A stretch of 64,000 nt of DNA from Lachnospiraceae bacterium. Lineage in GTDB: Bacteria; Bacillota; Clostridia; Lachnospirales; Lachnospiraceae. A program made the translations under genes and the position numbers. Position 1 is the first letter of the stretch, and each line of letters opens with the position of its first letter. Under the pieces are notes generated by a model. It had not been told where the DNA came from and searched no databases. It saw only the letters and a list, made by a program, of their open reading frames with translations. This document shows positions 17,016 to 24,535 of the stretch, in pieces. The stretch lies in contig BLMC01000002.1 in the NCBI GenBank assembly GCA_011959805.1, positions 40,003-104,002 on the forward strand, written 5' to 3'.

Positions 17016-17254
17016 TGCAAACCTCCTGTAATTTACCTATTTGAAAATTTTCTGTCATATTGCTTTATCATACTTTTTCATAATCCTGTTATATATAGAA
17101 CTTTAGTACCATTTTATCTATATATTTATTTACATACTTTCTTTGTTTTGCATGTGCAATTAGCTTGACACTGCGCACTTATTACTTCATGCGACAGCCC
17201 CAACGCGGGCAGCTTTCGCTGCATATTACCTTTTTGTATTCGTGTGCAATCAAT
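17016..17254. other. Upstream region of the surface protein operon
   Basis: Gene-free. It holds the strong ribosome binding site of the surface-protein gene and very AT-rich DNA. No clean sigma-A promoter was found. A GC-richer patch (about 17170-17225, with CGCGGGCAGC) may be part of a degenerate intergenic repeat. Confidence 0.4.
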
Positions 17255-17320
17255 TAGGGAAGATTTATCTTCCCCTACTCCTGCATCGGGCACCCGTCAG
17301 CTTCTGCTGACAAATTTCAC
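17255..17320. repeat. Palindromic intergenic repeat, copy 2, with a second hairpin
   Basis: TAGGGAAGAT/ATCTTCCCCTA hairpin (17255-17277), followed by GCATCGGGCACCC and a second small hairpin GTCAGCTTCTGCTGAC. A degenerate version of the same two-part arrangement is at about 35568-35632. Located between the surface protein and rqcH operons. Confidence 0.6.
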
Positions 17321-17336
17321 TTGAACGCCTATATGC

Positions 17337-17371
17337 ATAAAAAATCACCGGAAAATCCGGTGATTTTTAAT
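17337..17371. terminator. Terminator of the glgA-rqcH operon
   Basis: AAAAATCACCGG pairs with CCGGTGATTTTT around AAAAT. A/T-runs lie on both sides, so it is bidirectional. It follows the rqcH stop by about 30 bp. Confidence 0.85.
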
Positions 17372-17401
17372 AGAAAGTACACAATTAATCCCTTTCCAAA
17401 A

Positions 17402-19153
17402 TTATTTTATTTTCTCTTCTTCCACCTGCTGTATGCCAGTAATATCTGAGTCAATCACAAGAGAATAATTAGTATAGTACACCACAAATCCAGGTTTTGA
17501 ACCATTGGGTTTCTTGACATTTTTCTTTTGCGTATAATCAATCTCAACCTTTTCCTGACCTCTAGCCTGCGAATAATGCGCCGCAAGCCTTCCAGCTTCC
17601 TCAAATACTCTGTCTGGAAGCTCCTCCCCATTCGCTTTTACTACCACATGGGAACCGGGAATTCCTTTTGTGTGAAACCACCAATCATTCCCAGTTGCAA
17701 GTTTAAAGGTAAGCTCCTCATTCTGATAATTATTTTTGCCGACATAGATATGATATCCATCACTGCTAATATAGTGAAACGGCTTGCTTGTCACTTTTTC
17801 TCGTTTTGCATTGCCCTTTCTTCTAATATAGCCACTCTCGATTAATTCCTCCTTAATCTGAACCAAATCTTCTTCTCGCAGTGCAATATCAAGTGCCGTA
17901 CTAATAGATGAGAGATGTTCAATTTCCTCTTTTGTCTCTTTTGTCAGTGTTGTCAATGCTTCACAGGTACGCTTTAACTTTTGATATTTGTCAAAATACC
18001 TTTTGGCATTCTCTCCTGCGGAGAGTGTTGGATCAAGTGGTATTGTTATTGTTTGACCATCATAGTAATTTAAAGCTTCCATCGACTTTGCGCCAGTTTG
18101 CACCTCATAACCATAAGTGTTCAAAAGTTCACCGTACACTTTGTACTTCTCTCGTTTTTCTGTATCTTGAAGCTGTTTCACCTGCAAGTCATATTTCTTG
18201 ACATTTCGCTCAAGCGCAGTCTGAACAATTCTGCGCAGATCTACAGAGCGTTGCCGAATACGTGTAATTGTATTTTTCTCGGCATAATAATATTCCAAAA
18301 GTCCAGAGATTTGCGAAAACTCTCTACTCTGTTCCTGTGGATAAGAACTTAGCCTTATGGCTGCGTACTCAACCGGCTGACGATTCTCATACACAACATT
18401 GTAATAGAATTTTTCTTCTCGCACATCATCTGCCAATCTGCCTAGCACAGCAATCAACTGTGCAAATGCATCTTCTTCTAGTTCAGAGGAAGGCCAATCC
18501 GCATCAATTCCTGCCCTGACACACAGTTCATGAGCAACACAAGGCGATATTCCTGTAAAACCTGTGTAGATTGCTTTGAATATTGGCATATTCCGCGCCC
18601 TTAACACTGCTGCAATCTCCTCTGCTGTACAGTTTAACAACTCTGCTTTTTCCTGTGTCTTTGGAATAAAATATGTGCGCCCTGGCAAAACCTCTCTGAC
18701 TGAACTTACCATTCCAGAGATATGCTTAATGCTGTCGATAATCATGTCCTTATCATCACAGAATATAATATTACTGTGTTTTCCCATCAGTTCTATAATA
18801 AGATATTTCTTACACAAATCACCCAATTCATTTAAGTGTTCCAACTCAAATCGCACAATGCGCTCTAAGCCTGGTTGTGTCACAGATACAATCCTTGCAT
18901 TTTGCAAATGTTTTCTCAAAAGCATACAAAAATTAGGGGCTGTCATGGGACTTGTTTTGTTCTTTTCTGTTAGGTAAAGCAATGGTAATGATGCGTCTGC
19001 TGACATCAACATCCTAACTTGGCCACAACTTCCCTTCACAGTCAGAAGCAACTCATCTTTTTCAGGTTGGGCAATCTTATATATTCGATTCCCTACCAAT
19101 TTGTCTTTTAGTTCACTGACAATTCCTGCAATTGTCACTCCGTCAAATGCCAT
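17402..19153 (-). CDS. rqcH: Ribosome-associated quality control protein RqcH (NFACT family)
   Basis: 583 residues, the full family length. An NFACT-N domain (MAFDGVTIAGIVSELK...) is followed by helix-hairpin-helix and coiled-coil parts (about 290-430) and a C-terminal NFACT-R domain with WWFHTKGIPGSHVV. RqcH binds stalled 50S-peptidyl-tRNA complexes and adds C-terminal alanine tails that mark nascent chains for degradation; older annotation calls it a fibronectin-binding protein. The pair equivalent to the Asp-Arg needed for tRNA recruitment in B. subtilis appears here as Glu-Arg (in LERIVRF). Starts 4 bp after glgA, so co-transcribed. Confidence 0.92.
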   Translation of the reverse strand: MAFDGVTIAGIVSELKDKLVGNRIYKIAQPEKDELLLTVKGSCGQVRMLMSADASLPLLYLTEKNKTSPMTAPNFCMLLRKHLQNARIVSVTQPGLERIVRFELEHLNELGDLCKKYLIIELMGKHSNIIFCDDKDMIIDSIKHISGMVSSVREVLPGRTYFIPKTQEKAELLNCTAEEIAAVLRARNMPIFKAIYTGFTGISPCVAHELCVRAGIDADWPSSELEEDAFAQLIAVLGRLADDVREEKFYYNVVYENRQPVEYAAIRLSSYPQEQSREFSQISGLLEYYYAEKNTITRIRQRSVDLRRIVQTALERNVKKYDLQVKQLQDTEKREKYKVYGELLNTYGYEVQTGAKSMEALNYYDGQTITIPLDPTLSAGENAKRYFDKYQKLKRTCEALTTLTKETKEEIEHLSSISTALDIALREEDLVQIKEELIESGYIRRKGNAKREKVTSKPFHYISSDGYHIYVGKNNYQNEELTFKLATGNDWWFHTKGIPGSHVVVKANGEELPDRVFEEAGRLAAHYSQARGQEKVEIDYTQKKNVKKPNGSKPGFVVYYTNYSLVIDSDITGIQQVEEEKIK

Positions 19154-19157
19154 CGTC

Positions 19158-20606
19158 TTAACCTATCATCCAGTCATACATTTCCTGATATTTCATTGCG
19201 GACATACCCCAAGAATAGTCTACAGCCATCGCTCGATCTACAATCTTATTCCACTCACGTTTTCTGTCATAATATACCTGCTCTGCATAACGAATTGTAT
19301 TGAGCATCTCATGTGCATTATAATTTACAAAGCTAAATCCTGTACCCTTATTTTCATACTCGTTGTATGGCTCCACTGTATCCTTAAGTCCACCTGTCTC
19401 ACGCACAATAGGAACCGTTCCATAGCGCAGTGACATTAGCTGGCTAAGTCCGCAAGGCTCAAACAAAGATGGCATAAGAAATGCATCGCAAGCTGCATAG
19501 ATTCTATGGGAAAGCTCCTCCGAATAATAAATATGTGCAGAAACTTTTCCATGATATTTCCAGTCAAAATGGCGGAACATATTTTCATAGCGCTCTTCTC
19601 CCGTACCGAGCACTACCAACTGAATATCATCCTTGCTACAAAGCTCATCCATAATGTATGCGACCAAATCCATACCCTTTTGATCGGTAAGTCTGGATAC
19701 AATACCAATGAGCATCTTTTTATCATTCTCCTCAAGGCCAATCTGTTTTTGCAAATCCCGCTTATTCTTAGCCTTTTCCTTCCTGAAATTGGAAGCATTG
19801 TAATGATGTACAATAAACTGATCTGTGTCTGGATTGTATTCATTGTAGTCAATACCATTTACAATCCCTCTCAAATCATGGGTTCTCGCTGTCAAAAGTC
19901 CATTAAGCTTCTCTCCGTAGAAATCCGTTTTAATCTCCTCTGCATAGGTCGCACTTACTGTGGTGATTGCATCTGCATAAGTCAATCCGCCTTTTAAAAG
20001 ATTTCCATCCTTAAAGTATCCTAGTTTGTCTGGTGCAAAGTATGAACCATCAAGCCCTGTAATATTCTGGATTGTCTTGATGTCATAAATCCCTTGAAAC
20101 TTAAGATTGTGAATGGTCATAATTGTTTTAATCCCTCTGTAAAATTCACCTTGCGCAAACCGTTCCTTTAAGTATACTGGAATAATCGCAGCCTGCCAGT
20201 CATGGCAATGCACAATTTCAGGCCGGAATCCAACGACCGGCAGAATAGACAATGCTGCCTTTGAGAAAAATACAAATTTTGTAATCTCACTAACATGGTC
20301 ATCGCTGTACGGTTTGAATCCACCGAACATCTTTTCATTGTCAATAAAATAATATGTGATACCATCATACTGTGCCTCAAGCACTCCAACATACTCGCTC
20401 TGCCCCATAAAATCCATATAAAAATGTGTTCTATACTGCATTAATGATTTCATGTTGTCTGACATACACATGTATTTTGGCAGTATCACTCTTGAATCAA
20501 AATACCGCTTATCATAATACTTCGGAAGAGAACCTACCACATCTGCAAGTCCTCCTGTCTTAATAAATGGTACACCTTCTGAAGCCACAAATAAAATGTT
20601 TTTCAT
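19158..20606 (-). CDS. glgA: Glycogen synthase (ADP-glucose type, GT5)
   Basis: 482 residues, usual length. It transfers glucose from ADP-glucose to the non-reducing end of alpha-1,4-glucan. The ADP-glucose binding KTGGLADVVG motif is at about residues 17-26. A DWQAA segment, GIVSRLTDQKGMD and the C-terminal FEPCGLSQL/ETGGLKDTV segments complete the GT-B fold. The rest of the glycogen operon (glgB, glgC) is not in the window; glgA is instead paired with rqcH. A promoter is visible 57 bp upstream. Confidence 0.95.
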   Translation of the reverse strand: MKNILFVASEGVPFIKTGGLADVVGSLPKYYDKRYFDSRVILPKYMCMSDNMKSLMQYRTHFYMDFMGQSEYVGVLEAQYDGITYYFIDNEKMFGGFKPYSDDHVSEITKFVFFSKAALSILPVVGFRPEIVHCHDWQAAIIPVYLKERFAQGEFYRGIKTIMTIHNLKFQGIYDIKTIQNITGLDGSYFAPDKLGYFKDGNLLKGGLTYADAITTVSATYAEEIKTDFYGEKLNGLLTARTHDLRGIVNGIDYNEYNPDTDQFIVHHYNASNFRKEKAKNKRDLQKQIGLEENDKKMLIGIVSRLTDQKGMDLVAYIMDELCSKDDIQLVVLGTGEERYENMFRHFDWKYHGKVSAHIYYSEELSHRIYAACDAFLMPSLFEPCGLSQLMSLRYGTVPIVRETGGLKDTVEPYNEYENKGTGFSFVNYNAHEMLNTIRYAEQVYYDRKREWNKIVDRAMAVDYSWGMSAMKYQEMYDWMIG

Positions 20607-20662
20607 ACTATCAAATCCCTTTCTACACGAATCCCAAAGTTCGCGAATTAATTAATATAGTT

Positions 20663-20692
20663 ATTATACACCAACCGCAGCAGGAATGTAAA
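20663..20692 (-). promoter_or_regulatory. Sigma-A promoter of glgA-rqcH
   Basis: On the minus strand, TTTACA (20687-20692), an 18-nt spacer ending in TG, then TATAAT (20663-20668): an extended -10 promoter. It lies between the spo0A-like gene and glgA. Confidence 0.75.
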
Positions 20693-20719
20693 GGAATTTG
20701 TCCTATTATCGCTCTGTGT

Positions 20720-21265
20720 CTATGCCCTATAATGAAGCCTGATCTTATCTGCAATGAGGGCAATAAACTCCGAGTTCGTCGGCTTGCCCTTACCGATATT
20801 GATCGTATACCCAAACAGAGAGTCGAGCGTCTCCATTTTTCCTCTGCTCCATGCCACCTCAATCGCGTGCCTTATCGCACGCTCAACACGGCTTGGTGTT
20901 GTCTGATATTTCTTTGCGATCGATGGGTAAAGTATCTTGGTAATAGAGTTCAACATCTCTATATCCTCCACCGACATCATAATCGCCTCACGAAGATACT
21001 GATACCCTTTAATATGCGCAGGTACACCGATTTCGTGTATCATATCTGTAACGTCTTTCTCAAGATCATGCGCATTTTCTCCCAAGCTTAATTCCGATCT
21101 GCTGTCTGTTTTCTTTTGCACTAAACTGTTGTCACTGTCTGTAAGCTTTGACCCTGCCGGAACTGTGATCATTATTTGGAATTCCTTGTCTTTCGTTAAT
21201 AAATCACTGAGAATTCTGAATATCTTCTCGTTATCCTGCTGTGTCATTACGTTCAACTGTTCCAT
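20720..21265 (-). CDS. Spo0A-type DNA-binding protein lacking the receiver domain
   Basis: 181 residues from the ATG at 21263-21265, chosen because GGAGGAG lies 6 nt upstream. The longer frame reaching 21325 opens with TTG. The C-terminal 110 or so residues are a full Spo0A effector domain: [17 protein letters not shown], then [20 protein letters not shown] (recognition helix) and [18 protein letters not shown]. Normal Spo0A is about 260 residues with an N-terminal phosphoacceptor receiver; here the first 70 residues show no receiver motifs (no DD pair, phospho-Asp or Lys). It cannot be controlled by the usual phosphorelay and may bind 0A boxes constitutively or compete with a complete Spo0A elsewhere. 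Confidence 0.88.
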   Translation of the reverse strand: MEQLNVMTQQDNEKIFRILSDLLTKDKEFQIMITVPAGSKLTDSDNSLVQKKTDSRSELSLGENAHDLEKDVTDMIHEIGVPAHIKGYQYLREAIMMSVEDIEMLNSITKILYPSIAKKYQTTPSRVERAIRHAIEVAWSRGKMETLDSLFGYTINIGKGKPTNSEFIALIADKIRLHYRA

Positions 21266-21574
21266 TAACTTCTCCTCCATTCCAATCATTTGACTGCCAA
21301 CTGCCACCCTAATCATGTCTCCCAATCATAATCATGGCTTAAAGAATTTATACACGTCACTTTGAATTTACGTATACTTACAAATTCTAGCAGGATTTGG
21401 CAATGTCCATTATATAAGAATGTCAATTTATCTTGCAACAGTTACTTATCGCACTTTTTGCGCTTAATATACAGCATCCGTCAAAATTCCACATATTCCG
21501 TTAAAATCCCGTAAAAATGGCTGTTCTTTCTTGTTGAAAGAGCTGATATTTTTATGATGATTTCCTCGATTTTT
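21266..21574. other. Gap upstream of the spo0A-like gene
   Basis: About 310 bp without a gene. On the minus strand a weak hairpin (21513-21551; CTTTC-AACAA-GAAAG core) followed by a few Ts lies after the 21575 gene and may terminate it. TTGACA and TATAAT-like elements occur around 21405-21435 but overlap each other at wrong spacing, so I do not call a promoter. No 0A box was recognised. Confidence 0.4.
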
Positions 21575-22204
21575 TTAATTTTGCGCGATTTTTACGCGAT
21601 TACTTTTTTTAACATGTCGGTTCAATTTTCTAATATATTCTTTTCTTGACACCTCCTTTGGATGAATATACACATCTGTTCCTTGCATCCTCTCTCGGGC
21701 AAACAATGCTTGTTCCTGTAAAACTCCCAACCGAAAATCGATTATCTGTTTTCTTAACCGTCTCCACAAACTATTTTTTACCGAAATAGTTTCCAGCTTA
21801 TTGCCACCAATCCCCAAACCTCTACCCCAAGTAATATTCGCGCGAGAACAAAAGTTTTTCAAAATTTCCATTGCAACGCTAGTCTGCTCACCCTCATACA
21901 ATTCTGTGTAGAGAACTGCATAGAATATAGCACCAATACTCTCTCCTCCAATCACCGCCTGCTCAACCTTCTCCAAAAACTTAAGAACCTCAGAGGATAC
22001 ACTGTCCAGATAAACATCTGCTGCCAGCACAATAGCCTGTGCCTCTTCCAGATTTCTACACACTCTATCCCAGTCCATATTCTCTGTGATTTTAGTTGTG
22101 ATCAGCTCCTCCTGTTGCAAATATCCACACATACTGTTCATAATAAACTCGTTTTCTATCGCTGATACACATCCGCCATCCAGAAACAGAACCACATTCC
22201 CCAC
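21575..22204 (-). CDS. Flavodoxin-fold protein (NADPH-dependent FMN reductase-like)
   Basis: 209 residues. The pattern of strands and the segments AQAIVLAADVYLDSVSSEVLKF and GGESIGAIFYAVLYTELYEG resemble the middle of flavodoxin/FMN-reductase folds, where a substrate or partner protein is queried and the flavin loop follows. The C-terminal 70 residues are very basic, with no membrane segment. A clear FMN phosphate loop is not visible, so cofactor binding is uncertain. It follows another flavodoxin-fold gene by 22 bp and the two probably form a pair. Specific function not known. Confidence 0.55.
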   Translation of the reverse strand: MGNVVLFLDGGCVSAIENEFIMNSMCGYLQQEELITTKITENMDWDRVCRNLEEAQAIVLAADVYLDSVSSEVLKFLEKVEQAVIGGESIGAIFYAVLYTELYEGEQTSVAMEILKNFCSRANITWGRGLGIGGNKLETISVKNSLWRRLRKQIIDFRLGVLQEQALFARERMQGTDVYIHPKEVSRKEYIRKLNRHVKKSNRVKIAQN

Positions 22205-22226
22205 CTCCTTAAATTAAGCAACTATA

Positions 22227-22676
22227 TTAAATCTCTTTACAGTTTCTCAACGCATCAATAGTATTAAAAAATACAATTTTTACTCCCCTCGCTTGAAGGG
22301 AAATTCCATCTGATACAGACTGTATTCTCGCTGACTCTTCCTCTCTGTCAGTAATTTGATCCCCATAAAAACAGCACACCATACCAAATTCATTTTTATT
22401 TCCATTGTGTACCTGATAGTGTGTCTGCCCATGTCGGATTTCAAGAAGTGGCCCGAAATGTCTTCTGCATTTATTCAACACGCTCTGAATATAAGGACTA
22501 AATCCTCCATATACGCATCGGCTAATCAAAACTAACTGGCGACAACCTCCAATCAATTTTCCAATATCTCTTTCTGTGGCTTCTATTCCTTCTCCAATAA
22601 CAATATCTTTCTCTTGAAGTTTCATTCCGAGTGCCTGCCATGACTTTTCTTGCAGGTCATGCACAATCACTTTCAT
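22227..22676 (-). CDS. Flavodoxin-like oxidoreductase family protein
   Basis: 149 residues. The central segment (LVLISRCVYGGFSPYIQSVLNKC, then GPLLEIRHGQTHY) matches the NADPH-dependent FMN reductase/flavodoxin family region following the second strand, where a YGG-x-S/P-x3-K/V turn contacts flavin. The usual N-terminal GSPR phosphate loop is missing and the N-terminus is short, so flavin binding may be altered. It is the first gene of a two-gene unit with the next flavodoxin-fold gene. Function unknown. Confidence 0.6.
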   Translation of the reverse strand: MKVIVHDLQEKSWQALGMKLQEKDIVIGEGIEATERDIGKLIGGCRQLVLISRCVYGGFSPYIQSVLNKCRRHFGPLLEIRHGQTHYQVHNGNKNEFGMVCCFYGDQITDREEESARIQSVSDGISLQARGVKIVFFNTIDALRNCKEI

Positions 22677-22818
22677 TCTGCAATTCCCTCTTACAAAAAT
22701 CTGTACTGTTATTTCTTTCCAGATCCTTATCCCTTCACCAAATCTTTATCATAATCTTATCATATATCCTCCAAATTAAAAAGACCTATTCCAAATATAA
22801 ATTTTTAGAATAAAAGTA

Positions 22819-22847
22819 TTGACATTTTTGTTGAAAACTAGTATAGT
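22819..22847 (+). promoter_or_regulatory. Sigma-A promoter of tRNA-Val
   Basis: TTGACA (22819-22824), a 17-nt spacer and TATAGT (22842-22847). The predicted start is about 24 nt before the tRNA. Confidence 0.85.
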
Positions 22848-22877
22848 TAAAAAGTCAGTTGAAACAACTGTGTTATT

Positions 22878-22950
22878 GGGGTCTTAGCTCAGCTGGGAGA
22901 GCATCTGCCTTACAAGCAGAGGGTCACAGGTTCGAGCCCTGTAGGCCCCA
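22878..22950 (+). tRNA. tRNA-Val(TAC)
   Basis: Acceptor GGGGTCT pairs with AGGCCCC. D-arm AGCTCAGCTGGGAGAGC; anticodon arm TCTGC-CTTACAA-GCAGA gives anticodon TAC; T-arm ACAGG-TTCGAGC-CCTGT. Discriminator A; CCA not encoded. One of the few plus-strand genes. Confidence 0.95.
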
Positions 22951-22983
22951 TTTTTTTATGCACATGGACGCAAAAAGAACTAT

Positions 22984-23063
22984 GCAATTAAGTAGAGGAA
23001 AGACATTTCCCTACTTAATTGCGTATATGCGCCAAGTAGGGGAAGATTTATCTTCCCCTACTT
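22984..23063. repeat. Two adjacent palindromic repeats, copies 3 and 4
   Basis: First hairpin 22984-23022 (GCAATTAAGTAG... pairing with CTACTTAATTGC). Second 23034-23063 (AAGTAGGGGAAGAT pairing with ATCTTCCCCTACTT). They lie between tRNA-Val and the convergent trpB2 and may serve as a bidirectional terminator region, though the U-runs are poor. Confidence 0.7.
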
Positions 23064-23071
23064 GCTTTCTA

Positions 23072-24445
23072 TTATTCTACAACTTTTGGCAAAGATGCAA
23101 TGCTCTTTGCAAGTTCCTCATCTGAAGGAATATAATCTGACATTTTACCATCATTAAATTTCTGGTATGCAACCATATCAAAGTATCCTGTTCCTGTAAG
23201 ACCAAAGACAATATTTTTCTCCTCTCCAGTCTCTTTGCATTTCAAAGCCTCGTCAATCGCTACTTTGATTGCATGACTGCTTTCAGGCGCTGGCAGAATC
23301 CCCTCTACTTTTGCAAAGGTCTGTGCAGCCTTAAACACTTCTGTCTGCTCCACGCTTCTTGCAGAGAGAATACCATCTTCATACAGTTGTGATACAATCG
23401 AACTCATGCCATGATAGCGCAGTCCTCCGGCATGATTTGCAGATGGAATAAATCCACTTCCCAGTGTATACATCTTTGCCAATGGACAAATTTTTCCTGT
23501 GTCACAATAGTCATATGCATAGACTCCTCTTGTTAAACTAGGGCAAGAAGCCGGCTCCACTGCTATAATTTCATAATTGGCCTCACCGCGAAGCATGTCA
23601 CCCACAAATGGAGAAATCAATCCGCCCAAGTTAGAACCGCCACCTGCACAGCCGATAATCATGTCCGCTTTAATTCCATATTTATCCAGCGCAGACTTTG
23701 TTTCTAATCCAATAATTGTCTGGTGCAAAAGAACTTGGGAAAGCACAGACCCGAGCACATAGCGATATCCTTCCTGTGTTGTAGCGGCCTCCACCGCCTC
23801 TGAAATCGCACAGCCAAGGCTTCCCGATGTCCCCGGAAATTGCTCGTTAATCTTACGGCCAACACTCGTCAGCATAGAAGGTGAAGGTGTCACTTTTGCC
23901 CCGTAGGTTCTCATAACCTCGCGCCGAAAAGGTTTTTGTTCATAGGATACTTTTACCATATATACCTGACAATCCAGTTCAAAATAAGAACATGCCATAG
24001 AGAGCGCTGTTCCCCACTGTCCTGCTCCGGTCTCAGTAGTCACACCCTTTAACCCTTGCTGTTTTGCATAGTAAGCCTGTGCGATTGCTGAGTTAAGTTT
24101 GTGGCTTCCCGATGTATTATTTCCTTCAAATTTATAATAAATGTGTGCCGGTGTATCCAATTTTTTCTCAAGACAGTATGCACGTGTGAGCGGCGATGGA
24201 CGATACATTCTATAAAAGTCGCGAATCTCCTGCGGTATATCAAAATAAGGAGTGGTATCATCCAATTCTTGTCTTGCCAATTCCTCGCAAAAAATAGGGA
24301 ATAACTCGTCGATTGTAATTGGCTTCATCGTTGCTGGATTCAATATTGGCGCAGGTTTGTTCTTCATATCTGCCCTGACATTATACCACTGTTTTGGCAT
24401 CTCATTTTCTTCCAGATAAATTTTGTATGGTATTTTACTGCTCAT
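23072..24445 (-). CDS. trpB: Tryptophan synthase beta-like PLP enzyme (TrpB2)
   Basis: 457 residues, longer than TrpB1 (about 400), with the N-terminal extension that marks the TrpB2 group. The PLP lysine is in GSHKLNSA, the glycine-rich phosphate loop is GCAGGGSNLGG, and ETGAGQWG is the substrate loop. TrpB1 works with TrpA in an alpha2-beta2 complex; TrpB2 acts largely alone on indole and L-serine or on phosphoserine in some lineages. No trpA or other trp gene lies nearby, consistent with indole salvage. It has its own promoter at 24490-24518. Confidence 0.92.
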   Translation of the reverse strand: MSSKIPYKIYLEENEMPKQWYNVRADMKNKPAPILNPATMKPITIDELFPIFCEELARQELDDTTPYFDIPQEIRDFYRMYRPSPLTRAYCLEKKLDTPAHIYYKFEGNNTSGSHKLNSAIAQAYYAKQQGLKGVTTETGAGQWGTALSMACSYFELDCQVYMVKVSYEQKPFRREVMRTYGAKVTPSPSMLTSVGRKINEQFPGTSGSLGCAISEAVEAATTQEGYRYVLGSVLSQVLLHQTIIGLETKSALDKYGIKADMIIGCAGGGSNLGGLISPFVGDMLRGEANYEIIAVEPASCPSLTRGVYAYDYCDTGKICPLAKMYTLGSGFIPSANHAGGLRYHGMSSIVSQLYEDGILSARSVEQTEVFKAAQTFAKVEGILPAPESSHAIKVAIDEALKCKETGEEKNIVFGLTGTGYFDMVAYQKFNDGKMSDYIPSDEELAKSIASLPKVVE

Positions 24446-24489
24446 ATTTTCGTCTCTCTTTCCTTGATTTAATTTAAGGTATCAGATTG

Positions 24490-24518
24490 ATTATACACTT
24501 TATTGCAAGAAATTTCAA
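24490..24518 (-). promoter_or_regulatory. Sigma-A promoter of trpB2
   Basis: On the minus strand, TTGAAA (24513-24518), a 17-nt spacer and TATAAT (24490-24495). The leader is only about 40 nt and shows no T-box or Trp attenuator. Confidence 0.75.
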
Positions 24519-24535
24519 TCATCAAAATTTTGTGT

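Noticed and set aside
24446..24535. T-box or trp attenuator upstream of trpB2
   Set aside because: The leader is only about 40 nt after a clear promoter and lacks the T-box sequence and a terminator.
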